Assembly: GCA_963785565.1 (NCBI GenBank)
Contig: CAWAVV010000005.1
Coordinates: 496,001-560,000, forward strand
From: AP-15 sp963785565
GTDB lineage: Bacteria > Pseudomonadota > Alphaproteobacteria > ATCC43930 > CGMCC-115725
DNA: 64,000 nucleotides
Direction: 5' to 3'
Position numbers and translations under genes: made by a program
Shown here: positions 1 through 9,948 of the stretch, piece by piece
Layout of the letters: each line of letters starts with the position of its first letter
Numbering within the stretch: position 1 is the stretch's first letter
The notes under the pieces: generated by a model
The model's input: the letters and a program-made list of their open reading frames with translations, nothing else
Databases searched by the model: none
Told to the model about the DNA's origin: nothing

Positions 1-2301
1 AATTTCTGCACCCAATGCGAGCCCGAGGGCTTTCGCCGGATCACCTATTTCATCGACCGGCCGGATGTGATGGCGCGCTACACGACGACGATCGTCGCCG
101 ACAAGGCGCAGTTTCCGGTATTGCTGTCGAACGGCAACCCGGCCGGGTCGGGCGCGGCCGAGGGCGAGCAAGCAGGAGGGGGACGGCACTGGGCGAAATG
201 GGGCGACCCGCACCCCAAGCCCTCTTACCTGTTCGCGCTGGTCGCCGGCGATCTGGTCGCGGTCCACGACCGGTTCATCACTCGCTCGGGCCGCGAGGTG
301 GCGCTTCGGGATCTGGGTGCGCCGCGGCGACGAGGACAAATGCGGCCACGCGATGGCTTCCTTGAAAAAGGCGATGCGCTGGGACGAGGAGGTGTTCGGC
401 CTCGAATACGATCTCGACGTGTTCAACATCGTCGCGGTCAGCGACTTCAATATGGGAGCGATGGAGAACAAGGGACTCAACATCTTCAACACGCGCTACG
501 TGCTGGCCAAGCCCGAGACCGCGACCGACACCGATTACCAGAACATCGAGGCGGTGATCGCTCACGAATACTTTCACAACTGGACCGGCAATCGGGTCAC
601 CTGCCGCGACTGGTTCCAATTGTCGTTGAAGGAGGGGCTGACCGTCTTTCGCGACCAGGAATTCTCAGCCGATCAGGGGAGCCGTGCGGTCAAGCGTATC
701 GGCGAGGTGCGGACCCTGCGCGCGATGCAGTTTCCCGAGGATGACGGGCCGCTCGCCCATCCGGTGCGGCCGGAGAGCTATCTGCGGATCGACAATTTCT
801 ACACGCCGACGGTCTACAACAAGGGCGCGGAACTGGTGCGGATGATCCAGACCCTGATCGGCAAGGACGGGTTTCGCCGCGGCATGGACCTCTATATTCG
901 CCGGCACGACAACCATGCGGCGACAATCGAAGATTTCGTAGCGGCGATGCAGGATGCGGGCGGGGTCGATCTCGGCCGGTTCAAGCGGTGGTATGCGCAG
1001 GCCGGGACGCCGGAAATTACGGTCGAAGACCACTGGGACGCGGCGACCAACAGCTATGAGCTGAGTGTCGCGCAGAAAGTGCCGCCGACGCCCGGGCAGC
1101 CCGACAAATTGCCGATGCTGATCCCGCTGGCGATGGGGCTGTTGGCCGCGGACGGCGGCGAATTGCCGACCCGCATCGAGGGCGAGAGCGAAAGCCGGAC
1201 GGGGACGCGGGTCCTCGCGCTTGCCGAGGAGCGGGAGCGGTTTCGCTTTGTCGATCTGCCGGCAGCACCGGTGCCGTCGCTGCTGCGCGGCTTTTCGGCG
1301 CCGGTCAAGCTGAAGGGCGTGCCGCTGGAACGGCTGAAATTTCTCGCGGTGCACGATCCCGAGCCGTTCGCGCGCTGGGAAGCGGGTCAGGAGGTCGCGA
1401 CCCGAGCCCTGCTCGACCGGATCGAGGCGTTGCGGCGTGGCGCCGCGCGGCGGCGCTCGATCCCGATCTCGTGGCGGCGATGCGGCAAACCCTCGCCGAT
1501 GCCGGGAAAGACCCGGCCTTCGCCGCCGAGGCGCTGATCCTGCCGACCGAGTCGTTCCTCGCCGACCAGATGGCGATCGTCGATGTCGACGCCGTGCATA
1601 TGGCGCGCGAGACCGCCCGCGCCGAGATCGGCCGCGCGCTGACGGCCGAGTTCGCCACCGCATACGAGACGTTCGCCGATCCCGGTCCTTACCGGATCGA
1701 TGGCGCCGCGATCGGAAAGCGGGCATTGCGCAACGTCTGCCTCGCCTATCTCGCCGGCGCCGATCCCGCGAAAGGAGCGGCGCTGGCCAAGGCGCAGTTC
1801 GACGCCGCGGGCAACATGACCGACGCGCTGGCGGCGCTGGCGGTGCTGACCGATCTCGACCGCCTCGAGCGCGAGTCGGCGTTGGCCCGCTTTTTCGCCA
1901 AGTGGTCGTCTGATCCGCTGGTGATCGACAAATGGTTCAGCCTGCAGGCGCGTTCGTCGTTGCCGCAGACGCCGCAGCGGGTTCGCGAACTTGCCGCGCA
2001 CCCGGCTTTTGAGCGCAAGAACCCGAACCGGGTACGCGCCCTCGTCGGCGCGTTCGCGCAGGGCAATCAGGTGCGGTTTCACGATTCGAGCGGCGCGGGC
2101 TACGCCTTTCTCGCCGACGAGGTGATCGCCATCGATCCGAGCAACCCGACGACGGCGGCGCGCCTGGTTCAGGCGCTCGGCGCCTGGCGCCGGCACGACC
2201 CGGCGCGCCAGGCATTGATGCGGCGCGAGCTCGAACGCGTGCTCGGCGCCCCCGGCCTCAGCAAGAACACCTACGAGATGGTGTCGAAGAGCCTCGCCTA
2301 G
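1..2301 (+). CDS. pepN: Aminopeptidase N (M1 zinc metallopeptidase), 5'-truncated by the window edge and frameshifted
   Basis: This broad-specificity cytosolic aminopeptidase removes N-terminal residues from peptides. The reading enters at base 1 in frame 1. It moves to frame 2 at the GGG run at 308-310 (one extra base) and back to frame 1 between about 1440 and 1455 (one base lost). Joined, the three pieces align along their whole length with E. coli-type PepN. They show the substrate-anchoring GAMEN motif (about 455-470), the zinc motif HEYFH followed by NWTGNRVT (about 565-600), and the long C-terminal helical domain ending in KSLA at 2301. Two compensating lesions in a housekeeping gene suggest sequence error more than decay, but a real pseudogene cannot be excluded. 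The 3' end overlaps the convergent cca gene by 44 bp. Confidence 0.93.
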
Positions 2302-3544
2302 CGAGTGGAGGGATGCCGCCGCTCTCGGCCAGCTCTCTCAGATGCGCCAGGGTCGCCTCGCGGCCGGCGGCAAAATCGCCCGCTTCCCACCAGCGCTCGA
2401 CGGCGTCGAGGAATGCGCCGACACGCGGGCCGGGCGGGATCCCGAAGGCGGTCACGTCGTGTCCGGAAATTGGAAATTCCGGCGCGGTCCAATCGCGGGC
2501 GAGGGCGAGGAGGCTTACCAACTGCTCCGAGCCCATGCCGCCGTCTGCCGCGAGCAGCAGCGCGATATCGCGATAGCGCTCGGCGCCGAGCCGGTACAGC
2601 GCGCGCCGCTGAGCTAAAGCATCCCCAAGCGGGTCGAGAGGCCAGGGTGGGGCCAGATTCCGCAGACGCTCGCGCCAGGCATTCGGGAAATGCAGCCGCT
2701 CGGCCAGCGCGGCGGCGCCGTCGGCATCGGCCTCGATCAGCGCGTCGAGGCGGCGCAGCGCGTCGGGCGCCGGCTCGATCGCGATCATCCGTCGCAGGCG
2801 CCCGAGCTGCTGTGCTTCCGGCAGCATCACGGCCAGCACTCCGTCCTCGGCCATCATTTGCAGCGCGCGGTCGGGGTCGGGGGTTTCGAGCAGGCGAATC
2901 AGCTCTTGCGCGACCCGCTCGGCCGACAAGGTCGGCAGCAGATGGGCGGCGGCACGGCAGGCCGCCCGCGCCGGTTCGTCGCCGCTGCCGCTACCAAAGC
3001 GCGCCTCGAAACGGTAGTAGCGCAACAGCCGCAGCACGTCCTCGGCGATCCGGGTGGCGGGATCGCCGACAAAGCGAACATGGCCGGCGCGCAGATCGGC
3101 GTGGCCGCCGACCGGGTCATAGACCGCGCCGTCGGGAGCGAGGAAGATCGCGTTGATGGTGAAGTCGCGGCGCGCCGCATCGGCGGCCCAATCGGCGTCG
3201 AAGGCGACGCGGGCGCGGCGGCCATAAGTCTCGACGTCGCGGCGCAATGTGGTGATCTCGAAATGCCGCGGCGGGACCACGGCGGTCACGGTGCCATGGG
3301 CGAGACCGGTCGGGGCCACCCGGATACCGGCTTTTTCCAACAGCTCGGTGACCCGCTCGGGCGCCGCCGGGGTGGCGATGTCGATGTCGCCGATCGGCAG
3401 CCCGAGCAGCGCGTCGCGCACCGCGCCGCCGACAAATCGCGCGTCCACCCCGCCCGCGGCGAGCGCATCGAGAACCGCCCGGGTCGCCGGCTCCATCATC
3501 CATTCCTGAAGGGCGATCCGGGGCCGATGCCCGGGCTCGGTCAT
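2258..3544 (-). CDS. cca: CCA tRNA nucleotidyltransferase / poly(A) polymerase family
   Basis: The product adds or repairs the 3' CCA end of tRNAs. The N-terminal nucleotidyltransferase fold shows the RFVGGAVRD motif, then the metal-binding GDIDIATPA stretch and the RRDFTINAI motif. A poly(A) polymerase RNA/SrmB-type binding region follows. The open frame extends upstream to 3715. I chose ATG at 3544 because it gives the usual N terminus and overlaps the stop of the upstream small membrane gene as ATGA, a typical translational-coupling arrangement. The protein is 428 residues, normal for alphaproteobacterial enzymes. The C terminus runs 44 bp into the 3' end of convergent pepN, so the last dozen residues are not well supported. 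Confidence 0.9.
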   Translation of the reverse strand: MTEPGHRPRIALQEWMMEPATRAVLDALAAGGVDARFVGGAVRDALLGLPIGDIDIATPAAPERVTELLEKAGIRVAPTGLAHGTVTAVVPPRHFEITTLRRDVETYGRRARVAFDADWAADAARRDFTINAIFLAPDGAVYDPVGGHADLRAGHVRFVGDPATRIAEDVLRLLRYYRFEARFGSGSGDEPARAACRAAAHLLPTLSAERVAQELIRLLETPDPDRALQMMAEDGVLAVMLPEAQQLGRLRRMIAIEPAPDALRRLDALIEADADGAAALAERLHFPNAWRERLRNLAPPWPLDPLGDALAQRRALYRLGAERYRDIALLLAADGGMGSEQLVSLLALARDWTAPEFPISGHDVTAFGIPPGPRVGAFLDAVERWWEAGDFAAGREATLAHLRELAESGGIPPLARRGSSTPSRRCSC

Positions 3545-3819
3545 TGGGGGGCCTCGGGTTCGATGTGCCCTGGGATGATGTGCCCATTCTGCCAGCGTGG
3601 GGCCACATAGACCCCTTGCTGCGATGTGCCGAAGCCGACGGCCACGACAAACAGCACGACCGCCAACAGCACCGCGCCGACGCCCGCGAGCCACACCCAC
3701 GGCACCGAGGCCCATGGCATCGTCCCGCCCTCATGCGGCGCCCCCAGGGTCCCGACCCACAGCAGATAGAGCGCGGTCGGCAGCAGCAGCGGCAGGACGA
3801 TGGTGATGAAGACCCGCAC
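3541..3819 (-). CDS. Small two-helix membrane protein (DUF6111-like)
   Basis: The 92-residue protein has two hydrophobic segments (about residues 4-24 and 42-66) and a short polar C-terminal tail, so it is almost certainly an inner-membrane protein. It resembles the small DUF6111 proteins found next to cca and NUDIX genes in alphaproteobacteria; this family assignment is from memory. Its stop overlaps the cca start by four bases and the NUDIX gene ends 9 bp upstream, so the three are probably co-transcribed. No function is known. Confidence 0.7.
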   Translation of the reverse strand: MRVFITIVLPLLLPTALYLLWVGTLGAPHEGGTMPWASVPWVWLAGVGAVLLAVVLFVVAVGFGTSQQGVYVAPRWQNGHIIPGHIEPEAPQ

Positions 3820-3828
3820 CTTGCCTCC

Positions 3829-4512
3829 TCAGCCGGCGAGCACCTCGGCCAGGTTCACCAGCATCCCCGCCGTTGCCCCCCAGATGTTTCGGTTCTCGTA
3901 TGGCAGCACGAAAAAGACCCGCCGGCGCGCTTCGAAGATGCGCTCGGTGCGGCGGTGATTACCCGCGTCGAGGATGTAGGAGAGCGGCACCTCGAAGACC
4001 TCGGCCACCTCAAACGGGTCGGCGACGAGCGGAAAGGGGGACGCCACGATGCCGACGATCGGGGTGATTTCGAACCCGGTTCCGGTCACATAGGTGTCGA
4101 GCCGGCCGATCACAGTTACGTGATCCCGCGGCAGTCCAACCTCCTCCTCGGTCTCGCGCAGCGCGGCGGCCACCGCGTCGGGGTCGCCCGCCTCGATGCG
4201 ACCGCCGGGAAACGCGACCTGGCCGGCATGGGCGCTCAGATGCGGGGTCCGCAGGGTCAGAAGAACTGACATACCCTCGGCCCGGTCGATCAGCGGAACC
4301 AGCACCGCCGCCGGCCGCAGCTCGGTGCTGGGCGGCGTCATCCCCGGATTGAGGTCGTGGTCGCCGCGCGTGGCCCGCCGGAGCGCCGCCGCTTCGTCAG
4401 GGTCCGCGGTCCCGCCAAAACCCCGCCTTCCGGGCTGGCCGAGCCGCGCAAAACGCGCGATCACCCAATCTTTTGACAGCCGATCGGCTGGTATGCCCGG
4501 CCCATGCGTCAC
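3829..4512 (-). CDS. NUDIX hydrolase, CoA pyrophosphatase type
   Basis: This is a pyrophosphohydrolase, most like the NudL/CoAse group that cleaves coenzyme A or its oxidised forms to phosphopantetheine and 3',5'-ADP. The NUDIX box is complete: GG, then E seven residues later, then REXXEEXG. A PXTP-like N-terminal PPSTELRPAAVLVPL stretch precedes it. The open frame runs back to 4755 but overlaps DUF1285 there. GTG at 4512 with a GGGGGACGG Shine-Dalgarno sequence just upstream gives a normal 227-residue protein. Its place between DUF1285 and cca is common in alphaproteobacteria. Confidence 0.88.
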   Translation of the reverse strand: MTHGPGIPADRLSKDWVIARFARLGQPGRRGFGGTADPDEAAALRRATRGDHDLNPGMTPPSTELRPAAVLVPLIDRAEGMSVLLTLRTPHLSAHAGQVAFPGGRIEAGDPDAVAAALRETEEEVGLPRDHVTVIGRLDTYVTGTGFEITPIVGIVASPFPLVADPFEVAEVFEVPLSYILDAGNHRRTERIFEARRRVFFVLPYENRNIWGATAGMLVNLAEVLAG

Positions 4513-4555
4513 TGACCCGTCCCCCGATCCCTCGCTGCGCGCTGGTGCCCGGCGG

Positions 4556-5110
4556 CTATTGCCAGTCCGGCCCCGGATCGCCCAGGCTGAAGAAAGCGCC
4601 GTTGCTCCAGACCCCGAACTGGCTGGCGCCGGCGATCTCCTCTTCCGCGCCGAGATCGACCAGATCATAAAAAACCGATCGCACCAGCCTCGCCTCGAGC
4701 TCGCCGCGCACGAGTATATAGGGTGCGGGCTCGCCGCTTGCCGCAGTCGCGACACGCAGCCGATTGTTTGGCCCCGCCGTCACAATGTCGTCCAGATTGG
4801 TCCGGAAGATCAGCCGCCGGCCGCGGCCTTCACCAGCGACAGTCAGTTCCACGGCGAGAAAAGGGACGTCCTCGACCTCGATGCGACCGCGCTCGGCCGG
4901 GGTTACGAGCCAATAGGATCTATCTGCTTCGCGACGCAGGACGGAGGCGAAGAGCTTGACAAGCGGCAGGCGGGCGATTGGAGATCCACGATAGTGCCAG
5001 CTGCCGTCGCGGGCGATGCGGATGCCGAGATCGCCGCGATCGATGGGCGACCGCGCGCCGCCGGTACTGGGAGCACCTTTCGCGGAATTGCCGGAGCCGG
5101 TATTTTCCAT
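4556..5110 (-). CDS. DUF1285 domain-containing protein
   Basis: The 184-residue soluble protein carries the DUF1285 signature: GSWHYRGSPIARLPLVKLFASVLRRE-type text near the N terminus and a VEVEDVPF-like strand. It lies directly upstream of the NUDIX gene with a 43-bp gap, so it is likely the first gene of the minus-strand operon. The upstream divergent neighbour is moxR. The pairing DUF1285 / CoA pyrophosphatase / cca opposite a MoxR-DUF58 operon is conserved in this class. The biochemical role is unknown. Confidence 0.85.
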   Translation of the reverse strand: MENTGSGNSAKGAPSTGGARSPIDRGDLGIRIARDGSWHYRGSPIARLPLVKLFASVLRREADRSYWLVTPAERGRIEVEDVPFLAVELTVAGEGRGRRLIFRTNLDDIVTAGPNNRLRVATAASGEPAPYILVRGELEARLVRSVFYDLVDLGAEEEIAGASQFGVWSNGAFFSLGDPGPDWQ

Positions 5111-5154
5111 CAGGCCCGCACTCGCCGAAGAGCTTGAAAGAGGGAACTTAACTT

Positions 5155-6162
5155 TTGTCCTCTCCTCCGCACGTCAACACTGCCTCAGCCGATCTCGTCG
5201 CCGAGGTTGAAGCGCTGGGGCGGAGCCTCAGCCTGGCCCGGGCGCGAATTGGTGAGATCATCTTTGGCCAGCAGGAGGTCGTCGAGCAAGCCCTGATCAC
5301 CTTGCTGTGCGGCGGTCACGCGTTGCTGATCGGCGTTCCGGGCCTTGCCAAGACTCGGCTCGTCGAGACCTTGGGGGCGATCCTCGGGCTCGACGAGAAG
5401 CGCATCCAATGCACCCCCGATCTGATGCCGGCCGACATTCTGGGGTCCGAGGTGCTCGAGGAAAGCGACGCTGGGCGGCGCTCTTTCCGCTTCATTGCCG
5501 GGCCGGTTTTTTGCCAGCTGCTGATGGCCGACGAGATCAACCGGGCAAGCCCGCGCACACAATCGGCGCTGCTGCAGGCGATGCAGGAAGGCCGCGTCTC
5601 GATTGCCGGCCAATATCATCAGCTGCCGCGGCCGTTTCACGTGCTGGCGACGCAAAATCCGCTCGAGCAGGAAGGCACTTACCCGCTGCCCGAAGCGCAG
5701 CTCGACCGGTTTCTGCTGCAGATCGATGTCGATTATCCCGACCGCAAGGCGGAGCGCGAAATGCTGATCGCGACGACCGGCATCGCCGAGGACCAGCCGA
5801 GGCCGGCGATGAATGTCGCCGAGCTGACGGCGGCGCAACGCCTAGTGCGCCGCATACCGGTGGGCGAGAGCGTCGTCGAGGCAATCCTCGAGCTGGTCCG
5901 CTCCGGCCGGCCAAATGGCGCCGCAGCCGAGGGGATCACGCGCTTTGTGTCGTGGGGACCGGGCCCGCGCGCCAGCCAGGCCCTGATGCTCGCCTGCCGC
6001 GCGCGGGCGCTGATCGACGGCCGGTTCAGCCCGTCGATTGACGATGTCGTGGCCTTGGCGCCGCCTGTGCTGCGCCATCGCATGGCGGTCAGCTTTGCGG
6101 GGCGGGCCGAGGGGGTCACGGTGGCTCGGGTCATCTCGCAAATATCGGCGCCGTTCCGGTGA
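5155..6162 (+). CDS. MoxR-family AAA+ ATPase
   Basis: The 335-residue MoxR ATPase is a chaperone-like AAA+ protein thought to activate or insert cofactors into VWA-domain partners. It shows Walker A (GVPGLAKTRLV), Walker B (LLMADEINRASPR), the sensor-1 region ATQNPLEQEGTYPLPEAQ and the C-terminal lid domain. The start is TTG at 5155, with a purine-rich AGAGGGA about 12 bases upstream. The stop overlaps the DUF58 start as GTGA, so these are translationally coupled. It is the first gene of a MoxR/DUF58/BatA-DUF4159/VWA operon. Confidence 0.93.
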   Translation: MSSPPHVNTASADLVAEVEALGRSLSLARARIGEIIFGQQEVVEQALITLLCGGHALLIGVPGLAKTRLVETLGAILGLDEKRIQCTPDLMPADILGSEVLEESDAGRRSFRFIAGPVFCQLLMADEINRASPRTQSALLQAMQEGRVSIAGQYHQLPRPFHVLATQNPLEQEGTYPLPEAQLDRFLLQIDVDYPDRKAEREMLIATTGIAEDQPRPAMNVAELTAAQRLVRRIPVGESVVEAILELVRSGRPNGAAAEGITRFVSWGPGPRASQALMLACRARALIDGRFSPSIDDVVALAPPVLRHRMAVSFAGRAEGVTVARVISQISAPFR

Positions 6163-7118
6163 ATTCCGCCCCGTCGCGACCGCTCGCTTCCCTGCTCACG
6201 CGTCACAGGGCGCCGGTGGCCGCCTTGCGCGACCGCGCCGAGCAGGCCGCGGCGGGATTGCCGCCGCTGCTGGTCGCGGCGGAACGCGTCGCCGCCAACG
6301 TGGCGCAAGGCGTGCACGGGCGTCGCCGCGTCGGGCAAGGGGAGACCTTCTGGCAGTTCCGGCAATATGCGCCCAGTGACGCCGCGAGCCGAATCGATTG
6401 GCGCCAGAGCGCCAAGTCTCAGCGCCTCTACGTCCGTGAAACCGAATGGGAAGCCGCGCAGAGCGTATGGTTATGGCGCGACGCATCGGCTTCGATGGAT
6501 TACAGCTCTGCCGGGTATATTGCCGGTGCCGACTGGCCGACTAAGCGCGATCGCGCCGAACTGTTGCTCGTGGCGCTGGCGAGCCTGTTGGTGCGTGGCG
6601 GCGAGCGGCTGACGTTGCTCGGAAGCGGCGTTGCCCCAATCAGCGGACGCGTTGCCCTGTCGCGCATCGTCGAGCTGATCGCCCAGCGGGCCGAGGCCGG
6701 AAGCCTCCCTGCATTCGAGCCGCTGCCGCGCGCCGGCCAGTTGGTCCTGATCGGCGATTTTCTGTCTCCACTCGACACGGTCAACGCCGCGCTCGCCCGC
6801 TTTGCTGGCGCCGGGCTCAAAGGGCATCTGCTTCAGATCGTGGACCCGGCCGAAGAGGATTTGCCGTTCGATGGGCGGGTGCGGTTCGCAGGGGTCGAGG
6901 AGCGTGACGAGGTCGTCATCAGCCGCGTCGAGAGCATCCGCGACGATTACGCGAGCCGCTTTCGCGATCACCGCGTCGGTCTCGGCGCGATCGCCGGGCG
7001 GCTCGGTTGGACGTTCGGAGTGCATCGCACCGATCGCTCGCCGGGGCTGGCGCTATTGGCGCTGTTTGAAGCGCTGTCGGGTGAACAGCGGCGATCAGAA
7101 ATTGCCAGGGTATCTTGA
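6159..7118 (+). CDS. DUF58 domain-containing protein
   Basis: This is the 319-residue partner of MoxR, with the characteristic RRVGQGETFWQFRQYAPSD and RIDWRQSAKSQRLYVRETE region followed by a VWA-like fold (VWLWRDASASMD). It probably acts with the upstream ATPase at the membrane in envelope assembly or stress tolerance. GTG at 6159 is chosen because it overlaps the moxR stop by four bases. A 117-bp gap separates it from the next gene. Confidence 0.92.
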   Translation: MNSAPSRPLASLLTRHRAPVAALRDRAEQAAAGLPPLLVAAERVAANVAQGVHGRRRVGQGETFWQFRQYAPSDAASRIDWRQSAKSQRLYVRETEWEAAQSVWLWRDASASMDYSSAGYIAGADWPTKRDRAELLLVALASLLVRGGERLTLLGSGVAPISGRVALSRIVELIAQRAEAGSLPAFEPLPRAGQLVLIGDFLSPLDTVNAALARFAGAGLKGHLLQIVDPAEEDLPFDGRVRFAGVEERDEVVISRVESIRDDYASRFRDHRVGLGAIAGRLGWTFGVHRTDRSPGLALLALFEALSGEQRRSEIARVS

Positions 7119-7235
7119 CCCGCCTCGGCACGCTCGGCGCCCCGGGACCCTCCCCGGCGACGCGAGAGAGAATGGACCCAGCCGATTGGCCAGGTGGGTG
7201 AGGGTGGCGTCGGCAAGTTCGCGGTGAGTTGAGCG

Positions 7236-9948
7236 ATGTTGGCGCTGGGCCCCCTCGCTTTCGCCTCGCCTTGGTTGCTGGCAGCGTTGGCGGGGCTGCC
7301 GATTATCTGGTGGCTGCTGCGGGTGACGCCGCCAGCGCCGCGCCGCATCGATTTCCCGGCCATCCGCCTGTTGCTCGGGCTGGCGCCGCGCGATGAAACC
7401 CCGGCGCGGACCCCGCTCTGGCTGATTCTTTTGCGCATGGCGCTGGCCGCGCTGGTCATTGTCGCGGCGGCTCACCCGCTGCTGAACCCGCAGGCGCTCC
7501 TCGCCGGAACCGGGCCAATCCTTCTGGTCGTCGACGATGGTTGGGCAGCGGCGCGCGATTGGCCGGTCCGGCACGCGGCGCTCGACGATCTGCTGGCCGA
7601 GGCCGCACGCGAAGGCCGTCAGGTCGTCCTCGTCACCACCGCCCCGCCCACCGGCGACGCGGCATCGCCGCCGCTAGCGCCGATCCGTGCCGCCGATGCC
7701 CGCGCCGCGATCGACGTATTGCAGCCAAAGCCGTGGCCGGTCGATCGGCAGGCCGCGCTGGCCCGCCTGAAGGCGCTGTCTGTGCCCGATATCAACGCCT
7801 CGATCTGGCTCAGCGACGGCATTACCGACAGCGGCGCAACCGCGCTGGCCGCGTATCTCGACAATTTGGGCAGCCTCCGCTATCTCGATGCGGGGCCGGG
7901 CGAGGCTCCGGCGCTGCTCGCCGCGGGCGATCGGGAGGCCAAGAATCTCAGCGTTGTGCTGCGCTCGCTGCCGGCGGCAAAACCGCGGCTGTACGAGGTG
8001 CGGGCGAGCGGTGCGGACGGCCGCTTGCTGACCCGCCGGGACGCGACTCTCGAGGCCGGTGCAACATCGGTCAAGGTCGAGCTGGCCATGCCGAGTGAAC
8101 TCGGCAACCAGACGACCCGCGTCGAGGTCGAGGACGGCCAATCGGCCGGCACCGTGCTGTTGCTTGATGAACGCTGGCGCCGCCGTCCAATCGGGATCGT
8201 CGGGCCGCCGAACGGCAGCGGGCAGCCGCTGCTCAGCGAGAATTTTTACCTGGAGCGGGCGCTGGGACCGTTCGCCGAAACCCGCCGCGGGCCGGTTACC
8301 GATTTGCTGAAGCGCCAGCTGGCAGTGCTGATCTACTCGGATTCGGGACCGGATTCTCCGGCGGAGACGGCGGCGGTCGACAACTGGATCAAGGCCGGCG
8401 GTCTGTTGCTGCGCTTTGCCGGGCCACACCTCGCCGAGCAGGAAGACACGCTGTTGCCGGTGCGACTGCGCCGTGGCGGTCGCACGATCGGTGGCGCGAT
8501 GTCGTGGGAGCAACCGGCAAAGCTCGCCCCCTTTGCCGCCGGCAGCCCATTTGCTGGACTGGCGATTCCGACCGATGTGACGGTTTCGCGCCAGGTGCTG
8601 GCGGAGCCCGATATCGACCTCGCGGGCAAGACCTGGGCGCGGCTGGCCGACGGCACCCCGCTGGTGACCGCGGAAAAGCATGGCCGCGGCTGGATCGTGT
8701 TGATCCACACGACGGCAAACGCCGATTGGTCCAATCTCGCGCTCTCCGGCTTGTTCGTCGAGATACTGCGGCGGATTGTGGCGACCAGCCAAGGGGTGAC
8801 CGCGGCGAGCGAAGACATGTTGCCGCCGATCGAGACGCTCGACGGGTTTGGCCGACTGCAGCGCCCCCCGGCGACGGCGCGCCCGATCCCCGGCAAGGAG
8901 ATCGCTGCCGCAATCGTCTCGCCCCAACACCCGCCGGGCTTCTACGGAACGCAAAACTCGCGCCGCGCGCTCAATCTTTCGTCCGGGATCGGCGAACTAA
9001 AGGCGATTGCCGGCCTGCCCTCCGACGTGCGGCGCGAGACCTTTGCCCGCGGCCGTGAAACCGATTTGCGCGCGCCGCTGTGGACCGCCGCGCTGTTGCT
9101 GGCGCTCGCCGATCTGCTGATCGCCTATGCGCTGCGTGGCCTGTTGCGGCGGCGCCCGGCGCGAAGTCGCGGGCATCTTTATTCTCGCGGCGCTCGTCTT
9201 TCCTGGCGCGCCGCGCGCCGACGACGCGTTCGTCGTGCGCGCTACCGCCGAGCTGCGTCTTGCTTATGTGCGCACCGGGGACGACGCAGTCGACGCGGAG
9301 AGCCGCGCCGGGCTCGTCGGCCTCATTGATGTGCTCAATCGGCGGACCGCAGTCGAGACCGCCGACCCGCTCGCGATCGACATCGAAACCGACGAGCTGA
9401 TCTTTTTCCCGCTACTCTATTGGCCCGTGACCGCCGACCAGCCGCCGCCGTCACCGAGCGCGATCGAGCGCATCAACCGGTATATCGAGACCGGCGGCAC
9501 GATCCTGTTCGACACCCGCAACGGCGACGAAGAGACGCCCGGCCCGTTCGGCGGCGCGGCGAGTGCGGCCGAACGGCTGCGCCGGCTGACAGCGGGGATC
9601 AAGATGCCGTCCTTGGTCCCGATACCGCCCGACCATGTGCTGACCAAATCGTTTTATCTGATGCATGAGTTTCCCGGCCGCTGGGATGTCGGGACCCTTT
9701 GGGTCGAACCGGTCGAGAACCGTGTCAATGACGGGGTTTCGAGCGTGATCGTCGGCGCCGATGATTGGGCCGGCGCCTGGGCGATCGATAAGGATGGCCG
9801 GCCTCTCTATGCGGTGGTGCCGGGCGGCGAAGAACAGCGCGAAATGGCGCTGCGCTTCGGGATCAATCTCGTCATGTACGTGCTGACCGGCAACTACAAA
9901 GCCGATCAGGTGCACGTGCCGGCGATCCTCGAGCGTCTCGGCCAGTGA
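7236..9948 (+). CDS. BatA-DUF4159 membrane protein, single frameshift
   Basis: The predicted protein is about 900 residues. An N-terminal BatA/aerotolerance-type domain has two membrane segments. A glutamine-amidotransferase-like middle region follows, then a C-terminal DUF4159 domain beginning after the ADDAFVVRATAELRLAY stretch. As sequenced, frame 3 (7236 to about 9155) switches to frame 1 (about 9155-9948). Removing one C from the CCC at 9155-9157 restores one continuous protein. It is the third gene of the MoxR operon and its stop overlaps the next start as GTGA. It probably forms a membrane complex with the MoxR and DUF58 proteins. Confidence 0.87.

Noticed and set aside
665..1726. 353-residue minus-strand frame opposite pepN
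   Set aside because: Antisense shadow of a conserved gene, Arg-rich with low-complexity text, as expected for GC-rich DNA.
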